The position numbers were made by a program, and so were the translations under genes. The notes below the pieces were generated by a model that was given only the letters and a program-made list of their open reading frames with translations, was not told the origin of the DNA and made no database searches. 64,000 nt of DNA from Nonomuraea muscovyensis (GTDB taxonomy: Bacteria > Actinomycetota > Actinomycetes > Streptosporangiales > Streptosporangiaceae). Below are positions 19,205-28,103 of the stretch, one piece after another. Where the stretch lies: positions 1,860,001 through 1,924,000 of the forward strand of contig NZ_JACHJB010000002.1 in NCBI RefSeq assembly GCF_014207745.1. The letters run 5' to 3'. How positions within the stretch are numbered: position 1 is the stretch's first letter; each line of letters opens with the position of its first letter.

Positions 19205-19636
19205 GCCCTGTGCGGCCCCTGGCGGTGCCGACGGGAAAACCATACCGCACTCTGGCACCTACTGGCGAAGCGAGCGGCGTCGAGGGAAGGATTCGGGGGA
19301 ATGGATGTGGTTGCCCGTCGGCATGACGGGTCGGTGGCATACCATCGTCGTGTTCCGGAAGGGCCCCGATCGTGATCCTTTCTCCAGAAACGTTCATGGC
19401 GGCTCCCCCGGGACCGGCTCCGGAACACGCAAAACCCTCGCAAATACGACCCAAATGATCCCCGTTTGACCAGATAGATGCCCGAATGTCCAGCTGTGAT
19501 GTGTGTTACAGAAGGCCCCGAGGGCGGAATCTTTCCTACAGGTTTCTTCGTTCCGCGTCATAGCTCAGGACGAAGTCCGTACCGAGCAGCGAAAGCCCCG
19601 AAGAGGGGACCTACGAACGAAAAGGTTTGGCTGACG
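19205..19636. other. Intergenic region between tRNA-Val and ssgB
   Basis: No gene is supported. The right half (about 19440-19560) is AT-richer than average and should hold the ssgB promoter, with a leader of about 100 bases that includes a small CCCGAAGAGGGG hairpin before the start. The left edge holds the tRNA-Val promoter. No sigma-H type consensus could be placed with confidence. Confidence 0.5.
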
Positions 19637-20053
19637 ATGAACAGCACCACCGTCTCCGCCGAGCTTGGCCTTCGGCTTGTGGTCCCCGACCGTACGACCG
19701 TCCCCCTGCTCGCCGGACTGAGTTACACGGCCGACGACCCCTACGCCATCCGCATGGCCTTCCACGTGGGCAACGACGAGCCGGTCGAGTGGATCTTCGC
19801 CCGTGAGCTGCTGACCGTGGGGATCGTGCGGCGCGTCGGCGACGGCGACGTGCAGGTGTGGCCGGCCCGCGCCGACGGCGAGCGCACGCTGCACATCAGC
19901 CTGACGTCCCCGTTCGGTCAGGCGTTGTTCGAGGTCCCGCTGGCCCCGCTCACCGAGTTCCTGCACCGGACCTACGAGAAGGTCCCCGCCGGGCGGGAGA
20001 CCGATTTCATGGACCTCGACGCCGAGCTGACCAACATGCTCTGGCCGTCCTGA
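19637..20053 (+). CDS. ssgB: SsgB-like sporulation/cell-division protein
   Basis: A 138-residue SsgA-like protein, the same length as SsgB. Recognisable parts are the N-terminal LGLRLVVPDRTTVPLLAGLSY, DPYAIRMAFH, VEWIFARELL and the C-terminal TEFLHRTYEKVP blocks. SsgB localises FtsZ to future septum sites during sporulation division in actinomycetes. The ATG at 19637 starts the conserved N-terminus. It is monocistronic with a long leader, which fits developmental control. Confidence 0.93.
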   Translation: MNSTTVSAELGLRLVVPDRTTVPLLAGLSYTADDPYAIRMAFHVGNDEPVEWIFARELLTVGIVRRVGDGDVQVWPARADGERTLHISLTSPFGQALFEVPLAPLTEFLHRTYEKVPAGRETDFMDLDAELTNMLWPS

Positions 20054-20060
20054 CGGCTGT

Positions 20061-20711
20061 TCAGGCCGCGATCCTCTCCAGCGCCCGGCGCATCCTGGCG
20101 ATCTCGATGCTCTGCCCCGCGTAGACGTCGCGGGCCATGCGGCGCATCGCCTGGTCGCGGCCGGCGGTGAGCTGTTCCTGAGCCATTCGCAACGCGCCCT
20201 CGTGATGCCTGATCATGAGCGTCAGGAAGCGCCGGTCGAACGCCGTGTCCCGCGCGGTGCGCAGCGCGTTCATCTCCTCCAGCGTGGCCATCCCGTAGCC
20301 GGCGGGGCCGTGGTCGTGACCGGCGGGCACCGGGCGCCCCACGGACGACAGCCAGGACGACATCAGCGAGATCTCGGGCCGCTGTGCCAGCGCGATCTGC
20401 TCGGCGAACCGTCTGATCACCGGCGTGGTCGTGCGCTGGGCGACCAGGCCGGTCATCTCCAGGGCCTGGCGGTGGTGCGGGATCATGCCCTCGGCGAAGC
20501 GGACGTCGGCCGCCGCGGGCTCCGGTGACGGCTGCCCGATGCGCTCGCCGGGCGTCGCCGTACGGGCCGGAGTGCCGGGCCCGTCGGGGACGATCACCGG
20601 GTTGTCGCCGGTGATCGCGGCCGGCTCGCCAGCCTTCTCGGAGCAGCCGGCCAGCACGAAAATCGCCGCAACTGTGACAAAGAGCGTGCACGGCCGGGAT
20701 CGTACTGGCAT
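20061..20711 (-). CDS. DUF305 lipoprotein
   Basis: A 216-residue lipoprotein: N-terminal signal MPVRSRPCTLF onward with lipobox LAGC (Cys23), then a DUF305 ferritin-like helical domain. The domain carries two repeated signatures, MIPHHRQALEM near residue 76 and MIRHHEGALRMA in the second half, each with an HH pair. DUF305 proteins bind metals, copper in the studied cases, or act outside the membrane with metal resistance genes. It is divergent from the LVIVD lipoprotein gene with 38 bases between starts, suggesting shared control. Confidence 0.88.
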   Translation of the reverse strand: MPVRSRPCTLFVTVAAIFVLAGCSEKAGEPAAITGDNPVIVPDGPGTPARTATPGERIGQPSPEPAAADVRFAEGMIPHHRQALEMTGLVAQRTTTPVIRRFAEQIALAQRPEISLMSSWLSSVGRPVPAGHDHGPAGYGMATLEEMNALRTARDTAFDRRFLTLMIRHHEGALRMAQEQLTAGRDQAMRRMARDVYAGQSIEIARMRRALERIAA

Positions 20712-20749
20712 AGCTTCCATACTGAGCCCACGAGAAGAGAGGTGCGCGC

Positions 20750-22126
20750 GTGATCTCTGCCATGGTACGGGGGGCGGTGTTGTGCGCGGCCCTCCTGCTG
20801 GTGTCCGCGTGCGGAGGCGGCGCGGACCCGGCGACCTCGCCGCCACAGGCGGCCGGGACACCGAGCGGCACGGCCGCCTCCGATGCCGCCAGCCCCGCCG
20901 GGGACGTGAAGACCAGCGAGAACGTCAGGCTCGTCACCAACGTGCCCCGGGCGGCCCCGCTCAACGGCGAGAACGACTGGAACACCGACCTGGCGTTCCA
21001 GGGCGACTACGCGTTCGTGGGCAACTTCGGCGGGTTCTCGATCTACGACATCAGCGACCCGACCGCGCCGAAGACGGTCAGCCAGGTGTCCTGCCCCGCC
21101 CAGCAGAACGACGTCTCCGTCCACGGCGACCTGCTGATCCTGTCGATCGACGAGCCGCGCAGCGACGAGAAGTGCTCCTCGACCGCCGGCCGGCGCGCCT
21201 GGGAGGGGCTGCGCATCTTCGACATCAGCGACAAGAAGAGCCCGAAGTTCGTCTCCGCGGTGCGGACCGACTGCGGCTCGCACACCCACACCATGGTGCC
21301 CAAGGGCGACACCCTGTACGTGTACGTCTCCTCGCCCGGCCCCGAGCCCGACTCGGCGACGTGCCCGCCCCCGCACCAGGTCATCCAGGTCGTCGAGATC
21401 CCGGTGCGGGACCCCGAGTCCGCCAAGCTGGTCGCCAGGCCGGACATCTTCCCCGACCGGCAGAAGGACACCGGCGGCTGCCACGACGTCACCGCCTACC
21501 CGGAGAAGAATCTCGCGGCCGCGGCCTGCTTCGGCGACGGCGTGCTGCTCGACATCACCGACCCGGTCAAGCCCAAGGTCCTGCAGCAGATCCGCGACGA
21601 GGAGAACTTCCAGATCTGGCACTCGGCGACGTTCAACAACGACGCCACGAAGGTCGTCTTCGGCGACGAGTTGGGCGGCGGCATGATGCCGACCTGCAAC
21701 AGCCAGACGCCCGCCACCAAGGGCGCCAACGCGATCTACGACATCGTGGACGGCAAGCTGGAGCGCCGCGGCTACTTCAAGATCTCCCGTGAGCAGGAGC
21801 AGAGCGAGAACTGCGTCGCCCACAACGGCTCCCTGATCCCGGTCAAGGGCAAGGACATCATGGTTCAGGCGTGGTACCAGGGCGGGGTTTCGGTCTGGGA
21901 CTTCACCGACTCGTCGGCGCCGAAGGAGATCGGCTACTTCGAGCGCGGGCCGTTCGAGCGGGAGGGCATCGCCGGGTCCTGGTCGGCGTACTACTACAAC
22001 GGCTACATCTACTCCAGCGACATCCAGAAGGGGCTGGACGTCATCGCCATCGACGACCCGCTGACGGATCCCGCCGAGCAGGTCGAGATGGCCGACTTCA
22101 ACGTGCAGACGCAGCGGGCCTACTGA
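20750..22126 (+). CDS. LVIVD-repeat beta-propeller lipoprotein
   Basis: A 458-residue exported protein with lipobox VSAC (Cys21). Repeated blades contain phrases such as GGFSIYDISDP, EGLRIFDISDKK, DGVLLDITDPVKP and GVSVWDFTDSS, the mark of LVIVD propellers. Eight or so cysteines beyond the lipobox could form disulfides outside the cell. The function is unknown; it probably binds a ligand or partner at the cell surface. GTG start behind GAGAGG. It shares a 38-base divergent promoter region with the DUF305 lipoprotein. Confidence 0.85.
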   Translation: MISAMVRGAVLCAALLLVSACGGGADPATSPPQAAGTPSGTAASDAASPAGDVKTSENVRLVTNVPRAAPLNGENDWNTDLAFQGDYAFVGNFGGFSIYDISDPTAPKTVSQVSCPAQQNDVSVHGDLLILSIDEPRSDEKCSSTAGRRAWEGLRIFDISDKKSPKFVSAVRTDCGSHTHTMVPKGDTLYVYVSSPGPEPDSATCPPPHQVIQVVEIPVRDPESAKLVARPDIFPDRQKDTGGCHDVTAYPEKNLAAAACFGDGVLLDITDPVKPKVLQQIRDEENFQIWHSATFNNDATKVVFGDELGGGMMPTCNSQTPATKGANAIYDIVDGKLERRGYFKISREQEQSENCVAHNGSLIPVKGKDIMVQAWYQGGVSVWDFTDSSAPKEIGYFERGPFEREGIAGSWSAYYYNGYIYSSDIQKGLDVIAIDDPLTDPAEQVEMADFNVQTQRAY

Positions 22127-22136
22127 GGGCGGCCCG

Positions 22137-23942
22137 CTACCGGGGTGCGGAGATCGTGCCGTCGCGCCAGCCCCGGTAGCGGGTCTGCCAGGTGGAGGTC
22201 AGCACGGTGCCCTCGATGGGGTACTTCCAGTTCAGCAGGAACATCGTCGGCCGGTCGTCGGCGTCGAGCTCCGTCTTCCAGGTGAGCGTCGTCCGGTCGA
22301 GCTCCTGCTCCGTCCACCCGCCCGCGATCCTCATGAGGGTGTCGCGCATCTGCAGGTGGCTCGCCGTGGCCCGCAGCGCGCCGCTGTAGGTGCGCTTCGA
22401 GCGGCGCGGCACCTGCGTCAGCGCGATGAGCTCGGTGAGCGTCGCCACCGACGCCATGAGGGTGATCAGCTCGGCGTGGCTGAGGAGGTCCTCCGCGCCC
22501 TTGCCGACCTTCTTGCCGCCCTGGTAGTTGCCGGAGTCCTCGCCCCACTGGATGACGGTGATCTCGCCCTGCCGGCCGCTGATGTCCGGGGCGGTGATGG
22601 ACAGCTCGAAGTTCACGGCCGAGTCGGCCGAGGGTGCGCTCGGGTCGTAGGCGAGCCGTCCGGTGGCGTCGGCGTAGAAGGCGCTCTGGTCGAGGCCGCC
22701 CCGGTAGACGAGGTCGGCCATCGGCGTGGCGGCGAGCGCGCTCTGGATCGCCGACATGAGCGCCAGCCGCTCGGCGGCGGGGGGTGACGTCCCGGTGTCC
22801 GGCGACCGGCTCGCGGCCGGCTCGCCGGTGGCGGGCACCCCCGTGGCGGGCGGTCCGGTGGTGCCGGCGTGCGGGGAGGGGCCGCTCCGGCCGGTCGGTG
22901 CGCGCTGGGCCGACCGCCAGAGCAGACCGCCGCCCGCAGCCGTCACCGCGAGCGCCGCCGCGGCGCCGCCGATCAGCACGCGCCTGCGGGACACGGGCCG
23001 CGTCGCGGGCCCCTCCGGCGGCCCCGCGACCCCCGCAACGGCGGCCGGGCCCGGCGCGCCGACCGGCCGCCCTCGCGCCGGCCGCCCCTCGCCGCCCGGC
23101 ATTCCCTCGCCGCCCGGCATTCTCTCTGCGGCCGACATTCCCTGGACGGCCGACCGCCCTCCGCCGGCCGACCGGTCCTCGCCGAGCAGGTCGAGCAGCA
23201 CGTCGCGGGCGGACGGCCGGGCCGCCGGGTCCTTGGCCAGGCACCGCGCGACCACGCCGCGCAGCGGCCCGGGCACCCCGCCGAGGTCGGGCTCCGCGTG
23301 GATGATCCGGTGGATCACCGCCCCGATCGTGTCGCCGCCGAACGCGGTCCGCCCGGTCGCGGCGAACACCATGGTCGAGCCCCAGGCGAACACGTCGGCC
23401 GGCGCGCCGGCCGGGCCGTCGCCGAACTGCTCGGGCGCCATGTAGGCCGGTGTGCCCGCCAGGCCGCTCCTGGTGGTGACGTCGGCGAGCCGGGCGATCC
23501 CGAAGTCGATGACGCGGGGGCCGTCCGGCCCCATCAGCACGTTGCCGGGTTTGAGGTCGCGGTGCACCACCCCGGCCCGGTGGATGGCGGTCAGCGCGGT
23601 CGCCGTGCCGATGGCCAGCCGCGTCAGCGCCGCTCCGCCCAGCGGCGCGACGGCCGCCAGTGGCGGGCCGTCGATGAACTCGCTGACCACGTACGGCGGG
23701 TCGTGGTCGAGGTCGGCGGCGATCATCCGGGCGGTGCAGAACTCGTCGACCTGGCGGGCCGCGGCCAGCTCACGTTCGAAGGAACGGTCGAGGGCGCCCG
23801 TCATGACCTTGATGGCGACCCGCTCGCCGGCGGGTGTCACACCCAGGTAGACGACTCCTTGGCCGCCCTCGCCGAGCCTGCCGACGACCCGGTGGACACC
23901 TAACCGCTCCGGGTCTCCCTTCCGGAGCACGCCAGTGGCCAA
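22137..23942 (-). CDS. Membrane-anchored Ser/Thr protein kinase
   Basis: A 601-residue Hanks-type kinase of the PknB group. The catalytic domain (about 14-270) has the glycine loop GEGGQGVVY (24-32), Lys45 in VAIK, HRDLKPGN at 127-134 and DFG at 146-148. A low-complexity linker with GMPGGEGMPGGEG repeats, one membrane segment near 318-340 and an external domain of about 200 residues follow. The sensor part is not a PASTA domain and I do not recognise it. The start is TTG at 23942 behind GAGG; a GTG four codons on is possible. It converges on the LVIVD gene with 10 bases between stops. Confidence 0.92.
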   Translation of the reverse strand: MATGVLRKGDPERLGVHRVVGRLGEGGQGVVYLGVTPAGERVAIKVMTGALDRSFERELAAARQVDEFCTARMIAADLDHDPPYVVSEFIDGPPLAAVAPLGGAALTRLAIGTATALTAIHRAGVVHRDLKPGNVLMGPDGPRVIDFGIARLADVTTRSGLAGTPAYMAPEQFGDGPAGAPADVFAWGSTMVFAATGRTAFGGDTIGAVIHRIIHAEPDLGGVPGPLRGVVARCLAKDPAARPSARDVLLDLLGEDRSAGGGRSAVQGMSAAERMPGGEGMPGGEGRPARGRPVGAPGPAAVAGVAGPPEGPATRPVSRRRVLIGGAAAALAVTAAGGGLLWRSAQRAPTGRSGPSPHAGTTGPPATGVPATGEPAASRSPDTGTSPPAAERLALMSAIQSALAATPMADLVYRGGLDQSAFYADATGRLAYDPSAPSADSAVNFELSITAPDISGRQGEITVIQWGEDSGNYQGGKKVGKGAEDLLSHAELITLMASVATLTELIALTQVPRRSKRTYSGALRATASHLQMRDTLMRIAGGWTEQELDRTTLTWKTELDADDRPTMFLLNWKYPIEGTVLTSTWQTRYRGWRDGTISAPR

Positions 23943-23988
23943 CCCGACCTCACCTCACACGAAGAGTACGGAAAATCCGGCAGCGGGC

Positions 23989-24819
23989 TCAGGGGTCGAG
24001 GTCGGCGGCCGAACGCTCGGCGAAGACGCGCATCGCCTCGGTCGTGACGGGGCCGGGCGCGACCGGGAGTTCGCGGTCGTCGACGAGCCGGATCGGCTGG
24101 ACGTCGCGGGTGGTGGAGGTGAGGAACGCCTCCTCGGCGTCGTACAGCGCCGACAGGGGCACGTCGGCCTCCTCGCCGCCACACCACTCCAGCACCAGCG
24201 CCCGCGTGACGCCGGCCAGGCAGCCGGACGCCAGCGTCGGCGTGAGCAGCCGCCCGTCGCGCACGATGAACACGTTGGAGCCGGTGCCCTCGCACAGGTC
24301 GCCGGCGACGTTGCCGAAGACGGCCTCGCCGCCGCCGCGCGCCTTGGCGTAGGCGAGGGCCTTGGCGTTGTCGCCGTAGGAGGTGCTCTTGACGCCGGCC
24401 AGCGCGCCGCGCTCGTTGCGCGGCCAGGGGACGACGGTGACGTTCGCGGTGGCGGGGAACGGCTTCTGCTCGTCCACGATCACGACGGAGGTGGTGCCCT
24501 GGTCGCCGCGGTCGGAGCCGAGCGGGCCCGGGCCGCTGGTGTAGGTGATGCGGATGCGGCCGAGCGCCCAGCCCGGCGCCGCGGCCAGCAGCTTCTCGAC
24601 GCCCTCGGCGATGGCCTCGACGTCCGGCGCGGCCAGGTCCATGCGCTGCGCGGAGAGCGTGAGCCGGTCGAGGTGGCGGGTGAGGGCGAACGGGCGGCCG
24701 TGCACGATCTTCACGGTCTCGAACACGCCGTCGCCGACCATCAGTCCGTGGTCGAACACCGAGACCACGGCCTGCCGGGGGTCGAACAGCTCCCCGTTGA
24801 CCCAGACAGGGATGTTCAT
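23989..24819 (-). CDS. pabC: Aminodeoxychorismate lyase, class IV aminotransferase
   Basis: A 276-residue fold-type IV PLP enzyme. VFDHGLMVGDGVFETVKI near residues 21-38, the PLP-lysine region around GVKSTSYGDNAKAL (about 143-156) and EGTGSNVF are diagnostic. It follows pabB directly (TGA abuts ATG), which supports 4-amino-4-deoxychorismate lyase, yielding p-aminobenzoate for folate, over branched-chain aminotransferase. A D-amino-acid or branched-chain activity cannot be fully excluded. Confidence 0.87.
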   Translation of the reverse strand: MNIPVWVNGELFDPRQAVVSVFDHGLMVGDGVFETVKIVHGRPFALTRHLDRLTLSAQRMDLAAPDVEAIAEGVEKLLAAAPGWALGRIRITYTSGPGPLGSDRGDQGTTSVVIVDEQKPFPATANVTVVPWPRNERGALAGVKSTSYGDNAKALAYAKARGGGEAVFGNVAGDLCEGTGSNVFIVRDGRLLTPTLASGCLAGVTRALVLEWCGGEEADVPLSALYDAEEAFLTSTTRDVQPIRLVDDRELPVAPGPVTTEAMRVFAERSAADLDP

Positions 24820-25830
24820 TCAGATGCCTCCTGTGGATGCCAGTGAGATGAGCCTGGACGCCTTCAGCTCGGTCTCGAGCCACTCACGACGGGGATCGCT
24901 GCCCCACGTGATGCCCGCTCCCGTGCCGAACCGGATCTCCTCGGCGGAGATCCAGAATGTACGGATGCCCACGGCCAGCGCCGCCCTGCGACGGTCGGCG
25001 TCGACCCAGCCCACAGCCCCACAGTAGGGCCCCCGGGGCTCGGGTTCGAGTTCGTTGATGATGCGCAGCGCCGACGATTTGGGGGCACCCGTCACCGAAC
25101 CGGGAGGGAACGTCGCCGCGAACAGCTCCGCCCAGCCGGCCCCGGGCAACAGCCTGGCACGCACGGTGGACACCAGGTGCACCAGGCCGGGGTGCTCCTC
25201 GACGACGCACAGGGCGGGCACCTCGACGGAGCCGACCTCGGCGACCCGGCCCAGGTCGTTGCGGACCAGGTCGACGATCATGACGTTCTCGGCGTAGTCC
25301 TTGTCCAGCAGGTCGGCGGCGGTGACACCGGTGCCCTTGATGGGCCGGGACTCGATCACGTCGCCGTCGCGCGACAGGTAGAGCTCGGGGGAGGCCGACA
25401 CCACGCTCAGCCCGGGGACATGGATGACGGCGGCGTAGGGGGCGGGGTTGCCCTCGGCCAGGCGGGCGGCCAGGGCGAGCGGGTCGGCGTCGGGCGGCAC
25501 GGGCGCCGACAGCACCCGGCACAGGTTGGCCTGGTAGACGTCGCCCTGCTCGATGGAGGCGCGGATGGCCCGCACGCCCCGCTCGTAGGCGGGCCGGTCG
25601 AGGGAGCTGCGCCACTCGTGCGGGCGGGGGCCGTGCCACGTCCCGCGCGGGGCGGGCAGCGGCGCCGGCCGTACGTGCTCGAAGCGGGCGCACGTCACCT
25701 TGCCCTCGAAGTCGACGACCACGGCCCACCAGCCCTCGCCGTCGAGGGCGGACAGGTCGGTGGTGAGGTCGCGCAGGCCCGTGGCGAGAAGCCGGCCTAC
25801 GTGGGCGAAACCGTCGTGCACGTCTGCCAT
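24820..25830 (-). CDS. pabB: Aminodeoxychorismate synthase component I
   Basis: A 336-residue chorismate-utilising enzyme. IKGTG, ENVMIVDLVRNDLGRV and the C-terminal FPPGSVTGAPK and GAVGW motifs match PabB. It converts chorismate and ammonia to 4-amino-4-deoxychorismate. The glutaminase subunit PabA is not in the window. The start MADVHDGF at 25830 lies inside the last 34 bases of the upstream LysR gene, and the stop touches the pabC start, so the three genes form one transcript. Confidence 0.9.
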   Translation of the reverse strand: MADVHDGFAHVGRLLATGLRDLTTDLSALDGEGWWAVVVDFEGKVTCARFEHVRPAPLPAPRGTWHGPRPHEWRSSLDRPAYERGVRAIRASIEQGDVYQANLCRVLSAPVPPDADPLALAARLAEGNPAPYAAVIHVPGLSVVSASPELYLSRDGDVIESRPIKGTGVTAADLLDKDYAENVMIVDLVRNDLGRVAEVGSVEVPALCVVEEHPGLVHLVSTVRARLLPGAGWAELFAATFPPGSVTGAPKSSALRIINELEPEPRGPYCGAVGWVDADRRRAALAVGIRTFWISAEEIRFGTGAGITWGSDPRREWLETELKASRLISLASTGGI

Positions 25831-26714
25831 TCTCCCAGCAGCCGGACGAGCTCCAGCGCGGCGGGCAGCCGAACCTGGGGCAGGGCGGCGTACACGGTGC
25901 GGGCGGGCGCCGTCCCGTGCAGCGGACGCAGCACCACTCCGGCGGGCACGGCCCGCGCCGCCAGCTCGGGCACCAGCGTCACCCCGAGCCCGGCGGCCAC
26001 GAAACCGAACTTGCCCGTCCACTCCGCCACCCGCAGCCCGCCGCGCGGCGTGAAACCGGCGGCGGCGCAGGCGGCGGCCAGCAGCGTCGGCTGCCCGCGC
26101 GGCGCGGCCTCGATCCAGGTCTCCCCCGCCAGGTCGCGCAGCCGCACACGCTCCTCGCCGGCCAGCCGGTGGGCGGCGGGCAGCGCCACCAGCAGCCGGT
26201 CCTCGCGCAGCCGGACCAGGTGGCCCGCCTCGGCGGGCAGCCCGGCCGGGTAGTCGCTGATCACGGCGACGTCCAGCGCGCCGGCGCCGAGCCGTTCCAT
26301 CAGCCGGCCGGTCAGCCCCTCGACGAGCCGCAGCTCGACCTCCGGCCGCGCCGCCGCGAACCTGCTGAGCGCGCCCGGAACCAGGTCGACGTTCGCGGTG
26401 GCGAACGCGCCGACCCGCAGCGTGCCGCCGCTGCCGCGGTGGATGGCGGCCAGTTCCTCCCCGGCGCGGTCGAGGCGGTCGAGCACGGCGACGGCGTGCC
26501 GGTGCAGCGCCAGCCCGGCGGGTGTCAGCCGCACTCCGCGGGCCAGCCGCTCGAAGAGCGGGCCTCCGGCGGCGCGCTCCAGCGCGGCGACGCGCCGGGA
26601 GACGGCCGACTGGGTGTAGCCGAGCAGCTCGGCGGCGGCGGTGAACGAGCCGCTCATGGCCACCTCGTCGAGGAGGCGGAGGGCACCGGTGTCGAAGTCA
26701 TGCGTGTTGGTCAT
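25797..26714 (-). CDS. LysR-type transcriptional regulator
   Basis: About 305 residues: an N-terminal winged HTH (GSFTAAAELLGYTQSAVSRR, about 20-39) and a LysR effector-binding domain. It is divergent from the dehydrogenase-Rid fusion with 57 bases between starts, the classical arrangement for a LysR regulator and its target. It also overlaps pabB downstream. An alternative ATG lies nine bases earlier. The effector is unknown. Confidence 0.9.
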   Translation of the reverse strand: MTNTHDFDTGALRLLDEVAMSGSFTAAAELLGYTQSAVSRRVAALERAAGGPLFERLARGVRLTPAGLALHRHAVAVLDRLDRAGEELAAIHRGSGGTLRVGAFATANVDLVPGALSRFAAARPEVELRLVEGLTGRLMERLGAGALDVAVISDYPAGLPAEAGHLVRLREDRLLVALPAAHRLAGEERVRLRDLAGETWIEAAPRGQPTLLAAACAAAGFTPRGGLRVAEWTGKFGFVAAGLGVTLVPELAARAVPAGVVLRPLHGTAPARTVYAALPQVRLPAALELVRLLGEWQTCTTVSPT

Positions 26715-26771
26715 GGCTGGCATGCAATCTAGTCGTTGGTGGAATCTCTCGGGGTGGGCTTCACTGCTCAC

Positions 26772-27971
26772 ATGACGACTTATCAGGGAAAAATTGCATT
26801 TCTCGGACAGGGCCGCATGGGTGTCCCCATGGCGCGGCGGCTGCGGGAGGCCGGGCACCGGGTGACGGTGTGGCGGCGCGGCACGGACGTGCCGGTGGCC
26901 GAGGCGGTCGCCGGGGCCGACCTCGTGATCACCATGCTGCGCGACCCGGCGGCGGTGCGCGAGGTGCTGGCGGCGGCGCTGCCCGGGCTGCGTGCCGGGG
27001 CGACTGTGGTGGAGATGTCCACCGTCGGCCCGGAGGCGGTGCGCGAGCTGCGCGCCTCGCTGCCCGGTTCCGTCGGGCTGGTGGACGCTCCCGTGCTGGG
27101 CAGCGTGGGGCCGGCGGCCGACGGCACGCTCACCGTCCTGGCGGGCGGCCTGTCCGGCCCGGGCGTGGACGGGGCGGGGTGCCGGGCGGTGCTGGAGGTG
27201 TTCGGCACGGTACGCGAGGCGGGTCCGCTGGGCGCCGGCGCGGCGCTCAAGCTCGCCGTCATGAGCGCGCTCGTCCCGGCCCAGGTGCTGCTCGCCGAGA
27301 CGTTCGCGTACGGCGAGGCGCACGGCGTGCCGCGCGGAGCACTGGCGGACGTGCTGGCGGCGACCCCGCTGGGCGGACTCGCCGAGCGGCTGCGCACCCC
27401 CGCCGGGCAGACCCGGTACGCGCTCGGCCTGGCGGCCAAGGACCTGTCCCTCGCCGCGTGGGAGGGCGCCTCGCTGGCCACGGCGGCCAGGAGGCGCCTG
27501 CAGGAGGCGGAGGCGGCGGGCCTCGGCGACCACGACCTGACGGCGATCGCCGCCCACCTGTCCGCCGCGCCGCCGGTGCCCCGCCGCAGGGCCGTGCCGC
27601 TGAACCCGCCGGCCGTGCCCGCCACCAACGGCATGTACTCGCACGCGGTGCGGGCCGGCGACACCCTGTACGTCTCCGGGCAGGTGGCCCTCGGCGAGGG
27701 AGGCGCCGTGGTGGGCGAGGGCGACATGACGGCCCAGGCCGAGCACGTCTTCCGGAGCCTGTCGCACATCCTCGCCGACCAGGGCGCCGGGTTCGGGGAC
27801 ATCACGTTCATCAGGACGTACCTGACCGACATGGACAGGCGGGCCGAGTACGGCGCGGTACGCCGCAAGTACATCACCGGCACGCCGCCGGCCAGCACCA
27901 CCGTGGAGGTGCCGCGGCTGTTCGTGCCGGGGCTGCTGCTGGAGGTCGACCTCGTCGTCGCCCTGCCCTGA
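26772..27971 (+). CDS. Beta-hydroxyacid dehydrogenase-Rid domain fusion
   Basis: A 399-residue two-domain protein. Residues 1-270 are an NAD(P)-binding 6-phosphogluconate/3-hydroxyisobutyrate dehydrogenase-like fold (IAFLGQGRMGVPMARRL; VVEMSTVGPEAV; catalytic-lysine region GAALKLAVM). The Asn that normally follows the lysine by four is Met here. Residues 275-399 are a RidA/YjgF domain (NGMYSHAVRAGDTLYVSGQV; TFIRTYLTD). In canonical RidA an arginine follows PA in the last motif; here S375 replaces it (PASTTVEV), so imine deaminase activity is doubtful. The fusion suggests handling of an enamine/imine or carbonyl intermediate. Regulation by the divergent LysR is likely. Confidence 0.85.
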   Translation: MTTYQGKIAFLGQGRMGVPMARRLREAGHRVTVWRRGTDVPVAEAVAGADLVITMLRDPAAVREVLAAALPGLRAGATVVEMSTVGPEAVRELRASLPGSVGLVDAPVLGSVGPAADGTLTVLAGGLSGPGVDGAGCRAVLEVFGTVREAGPLGAGAALKLAVMSALVPAQVLLAETFAYGEAHGVPRGALADVLAATPLGGLAERLRTPAGQTRYALGLAAKDLSLAAWEGASLATAARRRLQEAEAAGLGDHDLTAIAAHLSAAPPVPRRRAVPLNPPAVPATNGMYSHAVRAGDTLYVSGQVALGEGGAVVGEGDMTAQAEHVFRSLSHILADQGAGFGDITFIRTYLTDMDRRAEYGAVRRKYITGTPPASTTVEVPRLFVPGLLLEVDLVVALP

Positions 27972-28020
27972 CCGTGCCCGCCAACCGTGCCCGCCGACCG
28001 TGCCCGCCGACCGTGCCGGA
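27971..28020. repeat. 13-bp tandem repeats (ACCGTGCCCGCCG), nearly four copies
   Basis: Copies start at 27971, 27984, 27997 and 28010 (the last partial), beginning at the stop codon of the dehydrogenase-Rid fusion gene. GC-rich repeated triplets (GGACGGCGGCGGG) continue to about 28105. Nothing else is seen in this gap before the convergent hutH. Confidence 0.7.
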
Positions 28021-28103
28021 CGCCCGGTCCACTGGCGGGGTCCGGCGCCCCGGTCCGCTGACGGGGGCCGGGCAGGACGGCGGCGGGGCAGGACGGCGGC
28101 GGG

